Below are positions 25,650 through 33,228 of a stretch of DNA of 64,000 nt, piece by piece. Origin of the DNA: UBA10364 sp049611965 (GTDB lineage: Bacteria > Bacteroidota > Bacteroidia > Flavobacteriales > Schleiferiaceae). The notes under the pieces were generated by a model. The model did no database searches, was not told the origin of the DNA, and was given only the letters and a program-made list of their open reading frames with translations. Numbering within the stretch: position 1 is the stretch's first letter; each line of letters starts with the position of its first letter. The translations under genes were made by a program, and so were the position numbers. The stretch covers positions 1 through 64,000 of the forward strand of contig JBMZBC010000002.1 of the NCBI GenBank assembly GCA_049611965.1, in the 5' to 3' direction.

Positions 25650-26899
25650 AAAAACTACTTCTACTCGCACTAAGCGGCCTATTATTGTGGAGTTGTGGGA
25701 CGCAAAAATCGACTGTACCTGAATGGATTGCTGCCAAACCTATCGATGCACGCCGTAGCTATGTTTATGGAGTAGGCATGTCATATATCAACCCAAACAC
25801 TGCCTATCAACAGGCCGCGCGTTCTAATGCGCTAGCAGATTTAGCCGGTGAGGTGGAGAGTCAGGTTTTCGATGAAAGTCGCTTACTTCAAAAAGAAGAT
25901 GTCGGCGGCTTTTCGTCGTCGTTTAGTTCTCAAACCTTGACCACCAGTCATATTAAGTTGGAAGGGTACGAACTCGTCGATACCTACTCTGATGAACTTC
26001 GATACTACGTTCTTTACAAGCTGGACTTGCCTCAATTTCTAGAAGTAAAAGGCAAGAATGACGCTATCGCCATGGCCTATATAGACAGTAAACTTGAGAT
26101 TTCAGGTGATTCCGACAGACCTGCCGGTGCACGCTTTCAAGCCTTAGCAGATGCGCTTCAAAAAGCCTTTGACCGACAACTACTTAAAGATCCAAAGTTC
26201 AAGATTGAACTAAATGCGAAGCTTATCAACGGCTTGAGAAGCATTGAAAGCGATATTACTGGGAATATTCTGTTGCCAGAAACTACAAATTACCTAGGGT
26301 TGCCGGATCAATTTTCAGCCGTGCTTAGGCTCAGCGAGGAGGGACTGAATACAGCAATTAAATTAACCTCGAGCTCAGGAAATTTTAGTTTTAACAGCGC
26401 AATGGGCTCTATACTTTGTGAACACACTGGACGCGAAAATGCCATCATACTTGAATGTCCTATAGATTTTAAACGTCTGCTTCCACAAAGCAGTCCCCTA
26501 GTCCACCTTTGGTTGGAAGCAGCGAGTAACTGGAAAATCAGTGAGAGTTTATACTTTCAGAATACGATGATACAGGTGGCTGCTCCCCGCGAACTACAAA
26601 ATGCCATTTCAGCATCTATTTCAAGCGCTTTTAACACGAGTAATGAGGCGCCTTTGATTCTAGAATTTAACGGGAACGAAACCACTGAAAGGAACCTAGG
26701 TGACCGAACCAAACACATCATCTCTGGCAGCTTTGTACTTAAAAGTTCGGGCAATACAGTGCTATGGTCTAGTCAGCGACTGATGAAATTCGGAATAAGT
26801 GCCAATCCAGCAGCTGCGAAGCAAGCTGCGTACGCAGAGTTTGATAAAGACATTCGATTCTTTATTGTTCCACAAATCGCTCGCAACCTAGGCTACTAA
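25646..26899 (+). CDS. LPP20-family lipoprotein, long form
   Basis: A 417-residue lipoprotein (MKKLLLLALSGLLLWSC; Cys 17). After the signal comes the LPP20 pattern PEWIAAKP...YVYGVGMSYINPNTAYQQAARSNALADLAGEVESQV, followed by ELRYYVLYKLDLPQFLE. LPP20 proteins occur in envelope and flagellar or gliding contexts, with no set biochemical role. The C-terminal 250 residues are an extension without a recognised domain. It is coupled to the preceding TPR lipoprotein, so the two may form one complex. A shorter relative lies at 4418-4969. Confidence 0.78.
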   Translation: MKKLLLLALSGLLLWSCGTQKSTVPEWIAAKPIDARRSYVYGVGMSYINPNTAYQQAARSNALADLAGEVESQVFDESRLLQKEDVGGFSSSFSSQTLTTSHIKLEGYELVDTYSDELRYYVLYKLDLPQFLEVKGKNDAIAMAYIDSKLEISGDSDRPAGARFQALADALQKAFDRQLLKDPKFKIELNAKLINGLRSIESDITGNILLPETTNYLGLPDQFSAVLRLSEEGLNTAIKLTSSSGNFSFNSAMGSILCEHTGRENAIILECPIDFKRLLPQSSPLVHLWLEAASNWKISESLYFQNTMIQVAAPRELQNAISASISSAFNTSNEAPLILEFNGNETTERNLGDRTKHIISGSFVLKSSGNTVLWSSQRLMKFGISANPAAAKQAAYAEFDKDIRFFIVPQIARNLGY

Positions 26900-26902
26900 T
26901 TT

Positions 26903-26918
26903 CCTATGCGTGCATAGG
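26903..26918. promoter_or_regulatory. 16-bp palindrome, probable MarR operator
   Basis: CCTATGC and GCATAGG are perfect 7-bp arms around GT. The site starts four bases after the LPP20 stop and ends nine bases before the -7-like element of the MarR gene, so a bound dimer would cover the region between -33 and -7. MarR proteins commonly bind 16-20 bp palindromes in their own promoters. Confidence 0.65.
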
Positions 26919-26927
26919 ATTAATGTG

Positions 26928-26935
26928 TATATTCG
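26928..26935 (+). promoter_or_regulatory. -7-like element, MarR gene (leaderless type)
   Basis: TATATTCG differs from TAnnTTTG in one base and is followed by four bases (GGGT) and ATG 26940, the same geometry as copA, pyrE and rsmA. Confidence 0.4.
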
Positions 26936-26939
26936 GGGT

Positions 26940-27368
26940 ATGAAGCCCGAAAAAACCTTTGATTTCCACATTCGTAAAACTTGGATTCAGATATCCAAGA
27001 TGTACAACGAACTGGTTTCTGCACAAGGACTTACGACATCCGTAGGCATGGCTCTTTTAAACATCGATATTAAAGACGGCATTCGCTCCACTGCCTTAGG
27101 ACCTAAAATGGGCATGGAGAGCACCTCTTTAAGCCGGGTATTAAAGTCTATGGAAGCTCAAGGCTTAATCCGCAAAGTTTCGGATCCGAATGATAAAAGG
27201 TCTGTAGTTATTCGACTAACAGATGCTGGCATTTCGAAACGAAACATCGCACGACGGGTGGTTCTAGATTTTAACCAGAGCATAGCGGATAGAATTGGCG
27301 AAAAGCGTACACAAGAGTTTATAAATACCATGACGGAGATTGGTCATATCATCAGTGCACAGAAATAG
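26940..27368 (+). CDS. MarR family transcriptional regulator
   Basis: A 142-residue winged-helix dimer protein. The recognition helix region is GPKMGMESTSLSRVLKSMEAQGLIRKV and the wing is SDPNDKRSVVIRLTDAGISK, the MarR D-x-R-D/N-x-R-S-type hairpin. There is no Cys in the usual peroxide-sensing position. ATG 26940 is chosen over an in-frame GTG at 26910, because the GTG lies inside the palindrome upstream. The ligand and other targets are unknown; the palindrome suggests repression of its own gene. It follows the two lipoproteins on the same strand and precedes the InsA-like gene by 292 bases. Confidence 0.88.
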   Translation: MKPEKTFDFHIRKTWIQISKMYNELVSAQGLTTSVGMALLNIDIKDGIRSTALGPKMGMESTSLSRVLKSMEAQGLIRKVSDPNDKRSVVIRLTDAGISKRNIARRVVLDFNQSIADRIGEKRTQEFINTMTEIGHIISAQK

Positions 27369-27660
27369 CATCTGAGATTTGGTATACATTTTACTATGCA
27401 GAAGTATTGGCTCTGCGACTACGAATAGACGTTTTTAAACTGCCTTTTTGCCTAAACGAATTCGATAATCCACATCCTCCATTGGGTTGTTTAGACGATA
27501 TACGAGGTGTTAAATGCTCTAACAAATGTATGTTCAAATTTATTTTGACTACTTCATTATCAGTTAATTAGAAATAGTTATCTTTAAGAAGCAAGTCTGT
27601 AACTTATGCTTGAAATTTAGATGCAGTCTCTGTGAAATACCTATACACCGCCAACAAACA
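27369..27660. other. AT-rich intergenic region before the InsA-like gene
   Basis: At 292 bases this is the longest gap in the window. No terminator with a T run is seen after the MarR gene; the best hairpin is a weak GCAGA...TCTGC. TATCTTTA at 27579-27586 is a one-mismatch -7 element and would give a leader of about 70 bases for the next gene. No terminal inverted repeats, target duplications or second transposase fragment are visible. Confidence 0.6.
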
Positions 27661-28104
27661 ATGTCAGAAAACAAACATTGTCCTAAATGCCACAGTAACA
27701 GTTATGTGAAGAGTGGTATAATCAAAGGACGTCAACGCTATAAGTGCAAGGACTGTAATTATTACTTTACCGTTCAGAAGCTCGGTAAACGGATTGATAA
27801 TTATTATGTCATCAAAGCACTTCAACTTTACGTAGAAGGAGTAAGTTTTCGTGAAATCGAAAGAATTCTTGGGGTATCTCACGTTAGTGTCATGAATTGG
27901 GTGAAATCTCATGGGATAAAGCGTCCTCTTACTAGAGAAAATTTAAGACCGAGCTATCAACTTCTCAACCATGATGAATTATCAGAATTCACTTCACACC
28001 CAGACAATTTAAATGGGCACGGAATGATTATCACTGAAGTAGGTGATAAGTTCATGGTGATTAAATGGAAAAACCAGAAAAAACCGCAACTCGAGCAGTT
28101 TTAA
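27661..28104 (+). CDS. stand-alone IS1 InsA-like zinc-ribbon/HTH protein (putative regulator)
   Basis: A 147-residue protein. Residues 7-32 form a zinc ribbon (CPKC at 7-10, CKDC at 29-32, with KSGIIKGRQRYKCKDCNYYFTV between and after) as in the N-terminal part of IS1-type transposases. Residues about 48-80 are a helix-turn-helix (YYVIKALQLYVEGVSFREIERILGVSHVSVMNWV). The DDE catalytic domain is absent; the last 50 residues are unlike IS1 (ITEVGDKFMVIKWKNQ). No IS ends surround it. ATG 27661 is preferred to TTG 27610. It sits 45 bases before acs, so a DNA-binding role near acetate metabolism is a reasonable inference, not shown. A decayed IS remnant is the alternative, but the intact frame argues against it. 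Confidence 0.72.
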   Translation: MSENKHCPKCHSNSYVKSGIIKGRQRYKCKDCNYYFTVQKLGKRIDNYYVIKALQLYVEGVSFREIERILGVSHVSVMNWVKSHGIKRPLTRENLRPSYQLLNHDELSEFTSHPDNLNGHGMIITEVGDKFMVIKWKNQKKPQLEQF

Positions 28105-28149
28105 ATTTCTTCTCTATCGTATCTTCTTGGCCATACAAATGAATGCGTT

Positions 28150-30054
28150 ATGAGCCACTACTTCATAAATAGCTTCGACAAATACGAAGAAGTTTACCAA
28201 GCCTCAATTGACAACCCTTCTGAATTCTGGGCAGAAATTGCAGGTGAATTCACTTGGCAAAAGCCGTGGGACAAAACACTAGAATGGGAGTTCAATACTC
28301 CAAATGTGAAGTGGTTCCAGGGCGGTGTTTTAAACATTACCGAAAACTGTTTGGACCGTCATCTCGAAGAAAGAGGAGATGATATTGCACTCATTTGGGA
28401 GCCCAACGACCCGAAAGAACAAGAGGTCAAAATGACCTACAAGGAGTTGCACAGAGAAGTGTGTCGCTTTGCCAATGTCCTTAAAGCCAAAGGTGTAAAG
28501 AAGGGCGACCGCGTTGCGGTATACATGCCTATGGTACCCGAGCTGACTATTGGAGTATTGGCCTGTGCCCGAATAGGCGCAGTACATTCGGTAGTATTTG
28601 CAGGATTCTCTTCCAATGCCCTTGCAGATCGCATCAACGATAGCCAATGCATATGTGTATTAACCTCAGATGGCATGTACCGTGGTGCCAAGGCATTACC
28701 GGTAAAAACTACCGTTGACGAGGCCTTGAAAAACTGTACTTCTGTGGAGAGCGTGATCGTTGTAAAGCGCGACGGACGTGATGTAGAAATGATAGAAGGA
28801 CGTGACCACTGGTATACAGAGGCTGCTAATGAAGTGAGCACAGATTGTGCTCCTGAGCCGATGGATGCTGAAGATATGCTCTTTATCCTTTACACTTCAG
28901 GATCTACAGGTAAGCCAAAAGGTGTAGTTCACACTTGTGGTGGATACATGGTCTATGCAGCGTACAGTTTTCAGAACGTATTCCAATACGAGCGCGGTGA
29001 TGTATACTGGTGTACAGCCGACGTGGGTTGGATTACTGGACACAGCTACATTATCTATGGACCGCTGTTGAATGGTGCGACGACAATGATGTTTGAAGGC
29101 GTACCAACCTTCCCGGATGCAGGTCGTTTCTGGGACGTTTGTGATAAGTATAAAGTAAACCAATTCTACACTGCACCAACGGCTATCCGTGCTCTTATGG
29201 CTATGGGTGACGAATTCGTGAATCGCGCAGATTTGAGCTCTTTAAAGGTCATAGGTTCGGTTGGTGAGCCCATCAATGCAGAGGCATGGCACTGGTACAA
29301 CGAGAAGGTTGGTCACGGAAAATGTCCAATTGTCGATACGTGGTGGCAAACTGAAACTGGGGGTATTATGATCTCAGGTTTAGGTGCACACAGCCCGCAG
29401 CGTCCAACCTATGCTGGCCGCCCTCTTCCGGGTATTCAACCTGTACTATTGGACGGTGATGGGAATGAAATAACCGGCGACGGTGTGGAAGGCTACTTAT
29501 GTGTAAAGCACCCTTGGCCATCGATGTTACGCACCACATACGGTGATCACGAGCGTTGTAAGAATGTATACTTCAGCAATTACGATGGCTACTATTTCAC
29601 TGGAGATGGCGCCCGCCGCGAAGACGGAATGTTCCGCATTATTGGTCGTGTGGATGATGTCATCAATGTAAGTGGACACCGATTCGGTACTGCCGAGATC
29701 GAAAATGCCATCAATGCCTCTTCAGTAGTCACCGAAAGCGCTGTGGTGGGTTACCCTCATGATATTAAGGGCCAAGGGATATATGCTTATGTGATTCTTG
29801 AAGAAGGCGATCACAACCCGGATGAAGTACGTCAAGCAATCATTAGCACCGTTGTGGCTGAAATTGGCCCCATTGCAAAACCAGATATCATTCAGATTGT
29901 CCCTGGACTGCCAAAGACGCGTTCAGGAAAAATCATGCGTAGAATATTAAGAAAAGTAGCAGAAGGTGATACTAGCAATCTTGGTGACACTTCGACATTA
30001 CTTGACCCAAGCGTCGTTGAAGTAATCAAACAAGGTGCGAGTGAACTGAGTTGA
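28150..30054 (+). CDS. acs: acetate--CoA ligase (acetyl-CoA synthetase)
   Basis: A 634-residue AMP-forming enzyme turning acetate, ATP and CoA into acetyl-CoA. Order: N-terminal ACS domain (FWAEIAGEFTWQKPWDKTLEW), A3 loop LFILYTSGSTGKPKGVVHT, DTWWQTETGG (A5), YFTGDGARREDGMFRIIGRVDDVINVSGHR (A7-A8), and PKTRSGKIMRRILRK, which holds the catalytic Lys that is acetylated in Acs regulation. Length is typical. It is preceded by the InsA-like gene, and a weak hairpin overlaps its stop codon. Confidence 0.96.
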   Translation: MSHYFINSFDKYEEVYQASIDNPSEFWAEIAGEFTWQKPWDKTLEWEFNTPNVKWFQGGVLNITENCLDRHLEERGDDIALIWEPNDPKEQEVKMTYKELHREVCRFANVLKAKGVKKGDRVAVYMPMVPELTIGVLACARIGAVHSVVFAGFSSNALADRINDSQCICVLTSDGMYRGAKALPVKTTVDEALKNCTSVESVIVVKRDGRDVEMIEGRDHWYTEAANEVSTDCAPEPMDAEDMLFILYTSGSTGKPKGVVHTCGGYMVYAAYSFQNVFQYERGDVYWCTADVGWITGHSYIIYGPLLNGATTMMFEGVPTFPDAGRFWDVCDKYKVNQFYTAPTAIRALMAMGDEFVNRADLSSLKVIGSVGEPINAEAWHWYNEKVGHGKCPIVDTWWQTETGGIMISGLGAHSPQRPTYAGRPLPGIQPVLLDGDGNEITGDGVEGYLCVKHPWPSMLRTTYGDHERCKNVYFSNYDGYYFTGDGARREDGMFRIIGRVDDVINVSGHRFGTAEIENAINASSVVTESAVVGYPHDIKGQGIYAYVILEEGDHNPDEVRQAIISTVVAEIGPIAKPDIIQIVPGLPKTRSGKIMRRILRKVAEGDTSNLGDTSTLLDPSVVEVIKQGASELS

Positions 30055-30085
30055 TTGTTCAAAATTTAACAATCTGTCATTTTTT
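30053..30085 (+). terminator. weak AT-rich terminator after acs
   Basis: GATTGTT and AACAATC are perfect 7-bp arms around eight bases, followed five bases later by TTTTTT. The first arm overlaps the acs stop codon. The stem is AT-rich, so termination may be partial. Confidence 0.45.
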
Positions 30086-30129
30086 AGACTAATTACCTGC
30101 AATTGCCCGTAAATGCTCGGCAATGGAAA

Positions 30130-30137
30130 TACTTTTG
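30130..30137 (+). promoter_or_regulatory. -7 element, lysA operon
   Basis: TACTTTTG is an exact TAnnTTTG match, 19 bases upstream of the lysA ATG at 30157. This placement supports the ATG over a start at 30103 upstream of the element. Confidence 0.55.
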
Positions 30138-30156
30138 CCGTGTAAAGCAAAGCGTA

Positions 30157-31434
30157 ATGACGAAATTTCCATTAAATGATGCAACGAATTGGGTAGAAGC
30201 CTACGGTTCCCCATTGTATGTCTATGATACCAAAACGATCCGTGGTCAGTACTTCAGAATGAAGCACGCTTTTGACCAAGATATCGATGTTGACATCCAC
30301 TATGCTTGCAAGGCATTAAACAACCTCAACATACTAAAGCTCATGCGCAGCCTAGGTGCAGGTTTGGATGCAGTTAGTCTTGGAGAAATTGAGCTCGGCT
30401 TACGCGCAGGATTCCTTCCAGACCAGATCCTTTTTACACCAAATGGCGTAGGTATCCACGAAATCAAAGAGGCTGTAGCGATTGGAGTTCAAATCAACAT
30501 CGACAACCTCGAAACCTTGGAAGAGTTTGCAAATGAATTTGGCAATACTGTCCCTGTTTGCGTGCGCATCAATCCGCACATCATGGCAGGTGGAAATGCA
30601 AAGATTTCAGTGGGCCACATCGACTCTAAATTCGGCATCTCTATTCACCAAGTGCGCCACTTGCACCGCATCGTAAATAACATGGGGCTCCATGTACACG
30701 GCTTGCACATGCACACGGGTTCGGACATCTTGGACATTGACGCCTTTATGCGTGGAGCAAGCCTATTGATGGACCTTGCCCACGACTTCAAAGAACTCAC
30801 CTACATCGATTTCGGTTCTGGATTCAAAGTGGGCTACCGACCAGGCGAGGCCACCACAGATATTGAAAGCTTCGGCGCGCGCATGAGTGAACGATTCAAA
30901 GAGTTCTGCCTAGAATATGGTCGCGACTTAAAACTCATCTTTGAGCCTGGAAAATTCTTGGTAAGTGAGGCCGGAGCCTTCATCGCCAAAGTGAACAGCA
31001 CCAAAACGACCCCATCTACCGTCTTCGCACAGGTCAATAGTGGCTTTAATCACTTCCCACGCCCGATGATGTACGATGCCTACCACCACATTGAAAACTT
31101 AAGCAACCCTGATGGAGAGCAACGCCTGTATACCATCGTGGGTTATGTATGTGAAACTGATACCTTCGGTTACGACCGTAAGCTAAACGAGGTGCGCAAC
31201 GGTGATTTATTGGCTTTCCATAATGCCGGTGCCTACTGCAGCAGCATGGCCTCACAGTACAACAGCCGCGTACGTCCCGCTGAAATCCTGATTGAGAACA
31301 ACACGCCTTACCTCATCCGCGAGCGAGAAAATATCGAAGATTTGGTTCGTGGTACTGTGGATCACGGGCTCTACAACGAGCTTCCAGTAAACGAGGCGAC
31401 AAAAGAAGAGATTACTGTACCTTCGCAGGGATGA
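30157..31434 (+). CDS. lysA: diaminopimelate decarboxylase
   Basis: A 425-residue PLP enzyme (alanine-racemase fold) that makes L-lysine from meso-diaminopimelate. Signs: VDIHYACKALNN with the PLP Lys, the GLHMHTGSDI segment, the glycine-rich IDFGSGFKVGY, LIFEPGKFLV, and the substrate-site Cys in GYVCETDTFGYDRKL, ending with the conserved AYCSSMASQYNSRVRPAE. The start is placed at ATG 30157 behind the promoter element. The stop overlaps the GNAT gene (ATGA); the third gene is aspartokinase, so this is a lysine-pathway operon. Confidence 0.95.
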   Translation: MTKFPLNDATNWVEAYGSPLYVYDTKTIRGQYFRMKHAFDQDIDVDIHYACKALNNLNILKLMRSLGAGLDAVSLGEIELGLRAGFLPDQILFTPNGVGIHEIKEAVAIGVQINIDNLETLEEFANEFGNTVPVCVRINPHIMAGGNAKISVGHIDSKFGISIHQVRHLHRIVNNMGLHVHGLHMHTGSDILDIDAFMRGASLLMDLAHDFKELTYIDFGSGFKVGYRPGEATTDIESFGARMSERFKEFCLEYGRDLKLIFEPGKFLVSEAGAFIAKVNSTKTTPSTVFAQVNSGFNHFPRPMMYDAYHHIENLSNPDGEQRLYTIVGYVCETDTFGYDRKLNEVRNGDLLAFHNAGAYCSSMASQYNSRVRPAEILIENNTPYLIRERENIEDLVRGTVDHGLYNELPVNEATKEEITVPSQG

Positions 31435-31898
31435 TCAACATTCGTGTAGCACAACAGCAGGATATGAAGGCCGTATTAGGTCTGATTACTGAATTGGCCA
31501 TTTATGAGAAAGAGCCAGAAGCTGTGATTGTTACCGAACAAGACCTCATCACCCACGGTTTTTCTGAAGATCGATTTGACTGTTTTGTAGCAGAACACGA
31601 AGAGCAAGGCGTCATAGGTATGGCCCTGTATTACCCGCGTTATAGCACATGGAAAGGCCCTACCCTACACCTTGAAGATTTATACGTGAAGCCTGAATTC
31701 CGTCAGCACGGAGTGGGAAAGCAACTTTTCGATGCCGTCGCAACAGTGGCTGCAAAGCAAAATGTAGGACGCATGGAATGGACTGTACTAGAATGGAACG
31801 AACCGGCGTTGAACTTTTATAAAAAATACGACGCCTCCCTCGACCCTGAGTGGCATTTGGGAACGTTGACCAGAGCACAATTAGCGCAATACAAATGA
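31431..31898 (+). CDS. GNAT family N-acetyltransferase (diamine acetyltransferase-like)
   Basis: A 155-residue acetyl-CoA-dependent acetyltransferase. The acetyl-CoA loop is seen in LEDLYVKPEFRQHGVGKQLFDAVA (R-x-x-G-V/x-G) and the closing strand in MEWTVLEWNEPALNFYKKYDA. N-terminal IRVAQQQDMKAVLGLITELAIYEK resembles spermidine/spermine and thialysine acetyltransferases. Overlaps by four bases at both ends (with lysA and with aspartokinase) tie it to lysine synthesis; a diamine or lysine-like substrate is an inference. Confidence 0.85.
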   Translation: MINIRVAQQQDMKAVLGLITELAIYEKEPEAVIVTEQDLITHGFSEDRFDCFVAEHEEQGVIGMALYYPRYSTWKGPTLHLEDLYVKPEFRQHGVGKQLFDAVATVAAKQNVGRMEWTVLEWNEPALNFYKKYDASLDPEWHLGTLTRAQLAQYK

Positions 31899-33154
31899 GC
31901 ACACCGCTAGTCTTCAAATTTGGTGGTGCATCGGTAAAGGATGCACAGAGCGTACGAAATGTAGCAAACATCATTGGCCAATTCAGCCAGCGTCCTATGG
32001 TCGTTGTCGTCAGTGCGATGGGCAAAATGACCAATGCCTTTGAAGAGGTGGTTGCCGATTGGAGTAACGGAAATTTATCCGAGGCCAATGCTAAAATTGA
32101 CGCTATCGCTGCCTTCCACCAAAGTATCATTAATGAACTCTTTGAAGACCCAGCAGAAATTAATGAGCTTGTGGCTGCCCTTATTTCGAGCATTAGAGAA
32201 GGACTGAATAAACAAAATATTTCTTTCGGCGAAGGGTACGACTACATTGTGCACCATGGAGAATTAATCTCCACCCGCATCATAGCCGCTTACGTTGGCC
32301 AGGAAGTTCCTACTGTTTGGCAGGATACGCGTCAATTGGTGAAAACCGACGGTCAATTCCGACGTGCAACGGTCCAATGGGAACAAACCGGCCGCGCTAT
32401 CCGCTCGAACATTGCACAAAATAAGGTCAACTTCGTTCAAGGATTTATTGGCTCATCGCCAGACGGGCGCCCCACAACATTAGGTCGTGAGGGGTCCGAT
32501 TATACGGGCGCCGTATTCGCCTTCTGCCTCGGTGCAGATAGCCTAACGATTTGGAAAGATGTTCCTGGTATGCTGAACGGGGATCCAAAGACCTTTGCCA
32601 ATACCCAAAAGATTGATGCATTGCCGTTTAATGAAGCCATTGAATTGGCCTTTTATGGCGCCTCGATCATCCACCCGAAGACCATCCAGCCGCTAAAGAA
32701 GAAGGGCATTCCATTACACATTAAGAGCTTTGTAGACCCTGCGCTCCCGGGCACTACCATTGGTGGCGTAGACCGCCCGGAACCAGAGGTCGCCAACTTC
32801 ATCTTAAAGAAAAACCAAATCCTTATTCAGCTCAGCACCAAAGATTTGGCCTTTATCGCCGAGCAACACCTCAGCGCAGTATATCGCTTATTTGCCGAGC
32901 AAGGCGTCGTAGTAAATTTGATGCGTAACACCGCCACAAGAGCAATGTTCTGTATCAACAACGACGCGATTATCGTACCTAAAGTACTCGCTGAACTCGC
33001 AGGCCAGTTCGATCTCGAACTCACATCTTCAGTGGAATTATTGACCATCCGTCACACGAACGAAGAGGACGAAACTCGCGAAACAGAGGGTTTAGATATT
33101 TTATTAGAACAACGAACGCCAGATACGGTCCAATTCGTTTTCAAGCGCTTCTGA
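31895..33154 (+). CDS. aspartate kinase, monofunctional
   Basis: A 419-residue enzyme phosphorylating L-aspartate, the first step towards lysine, threonine and methionine. The kinase domain starts VFKFGGASVKDAQSVRN and includes FIGSSPDGRPTTLGREGSDYTGA and the KDVPGML segment; the last 130 residues are the regulatory ACT region (LIQLSTKDLAFIAEQHLSAVY, VNLMRNTATRAMF). No homoserine dehydrogenase domain is fused. ATG 31895 overlaps the GNAT stop (ATGA). Feedback by lysine is likely from the operon but cannot be read from the sequence. Confidence 0.93.
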   Translation: MSTPLVFKFGGASVKDAQSVRNVANIIGQFSQRPMVVVVSAMGKMTNAFEEVVADWSNGNLSEANAKIDAIAAFHQSIINELFEDPAEINELVAALISSIREGLNKQNISFGEGYDYIVHHGELISTRIIAAYVGQEVPTVWQDTRQLVKTDGQFRRATVQWEQTGRAIRSNIAQNKVNFVQGFIGSSPDGRPTTLGREGSDYTGAVFAFCLGADSLTIWKDVPGMLNGDPKTFANTQKIDALPFNEAIELAFYGASIIHPKTIQPLKKKGIPLHIKSFVDPALPGTTIGGVDRPEPEVANFILKKNQILIQLSTKDLAFIAEQHLSAVYRLFAEQGVVVNLMRNTATRAMFCINNDAIIVPKVLAELAGQFDLELTSSVELLTIRHTNEEDETRETEGLDILLEQRTPDTVQFVFKRF

Positions 33155-33158
33155 TTTC

Positions 33159-33189
33159 ATACAATTTTAATTTTTCGATAATATTGTAT
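33159..33189. repeat. inverted repeat after aspartokinase
   Basis: ATACAAT (33159-33165) and ATTGTAT (33183-33189) are perfect 7-bp arms with a 17-base AT-rich spacer, in the gap before the acyltransferase gene. No following T run, so it is not a standard terminator. Confidence 0.55.
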
Positions 33190-33202
33190 TAGGCTGAATT
33201 GC

Positions 33203-33220
33203 TGTGTTTTGTTAAACACA
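33203..33220. promoter_or_regulatory. inverted repeat just before the acyltransferase start
   Basis: TGTGTTT and AAACACA are perfect 7-bp arms around TGTT, ending eight bases before ATG 33229. It could be an operator or a hairpin that affects initiation. Confidence 0.5.
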
Positions 33221-33228
33221 ACAAACAC

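Noticed and set aside
27661..28104. Active IS1 insertion sequence
   Set aside because: Only the zinc-ribbon/HTH portion is present, there is no DDE domain, no second frame, no terminal inverted repeats and no target duplication.
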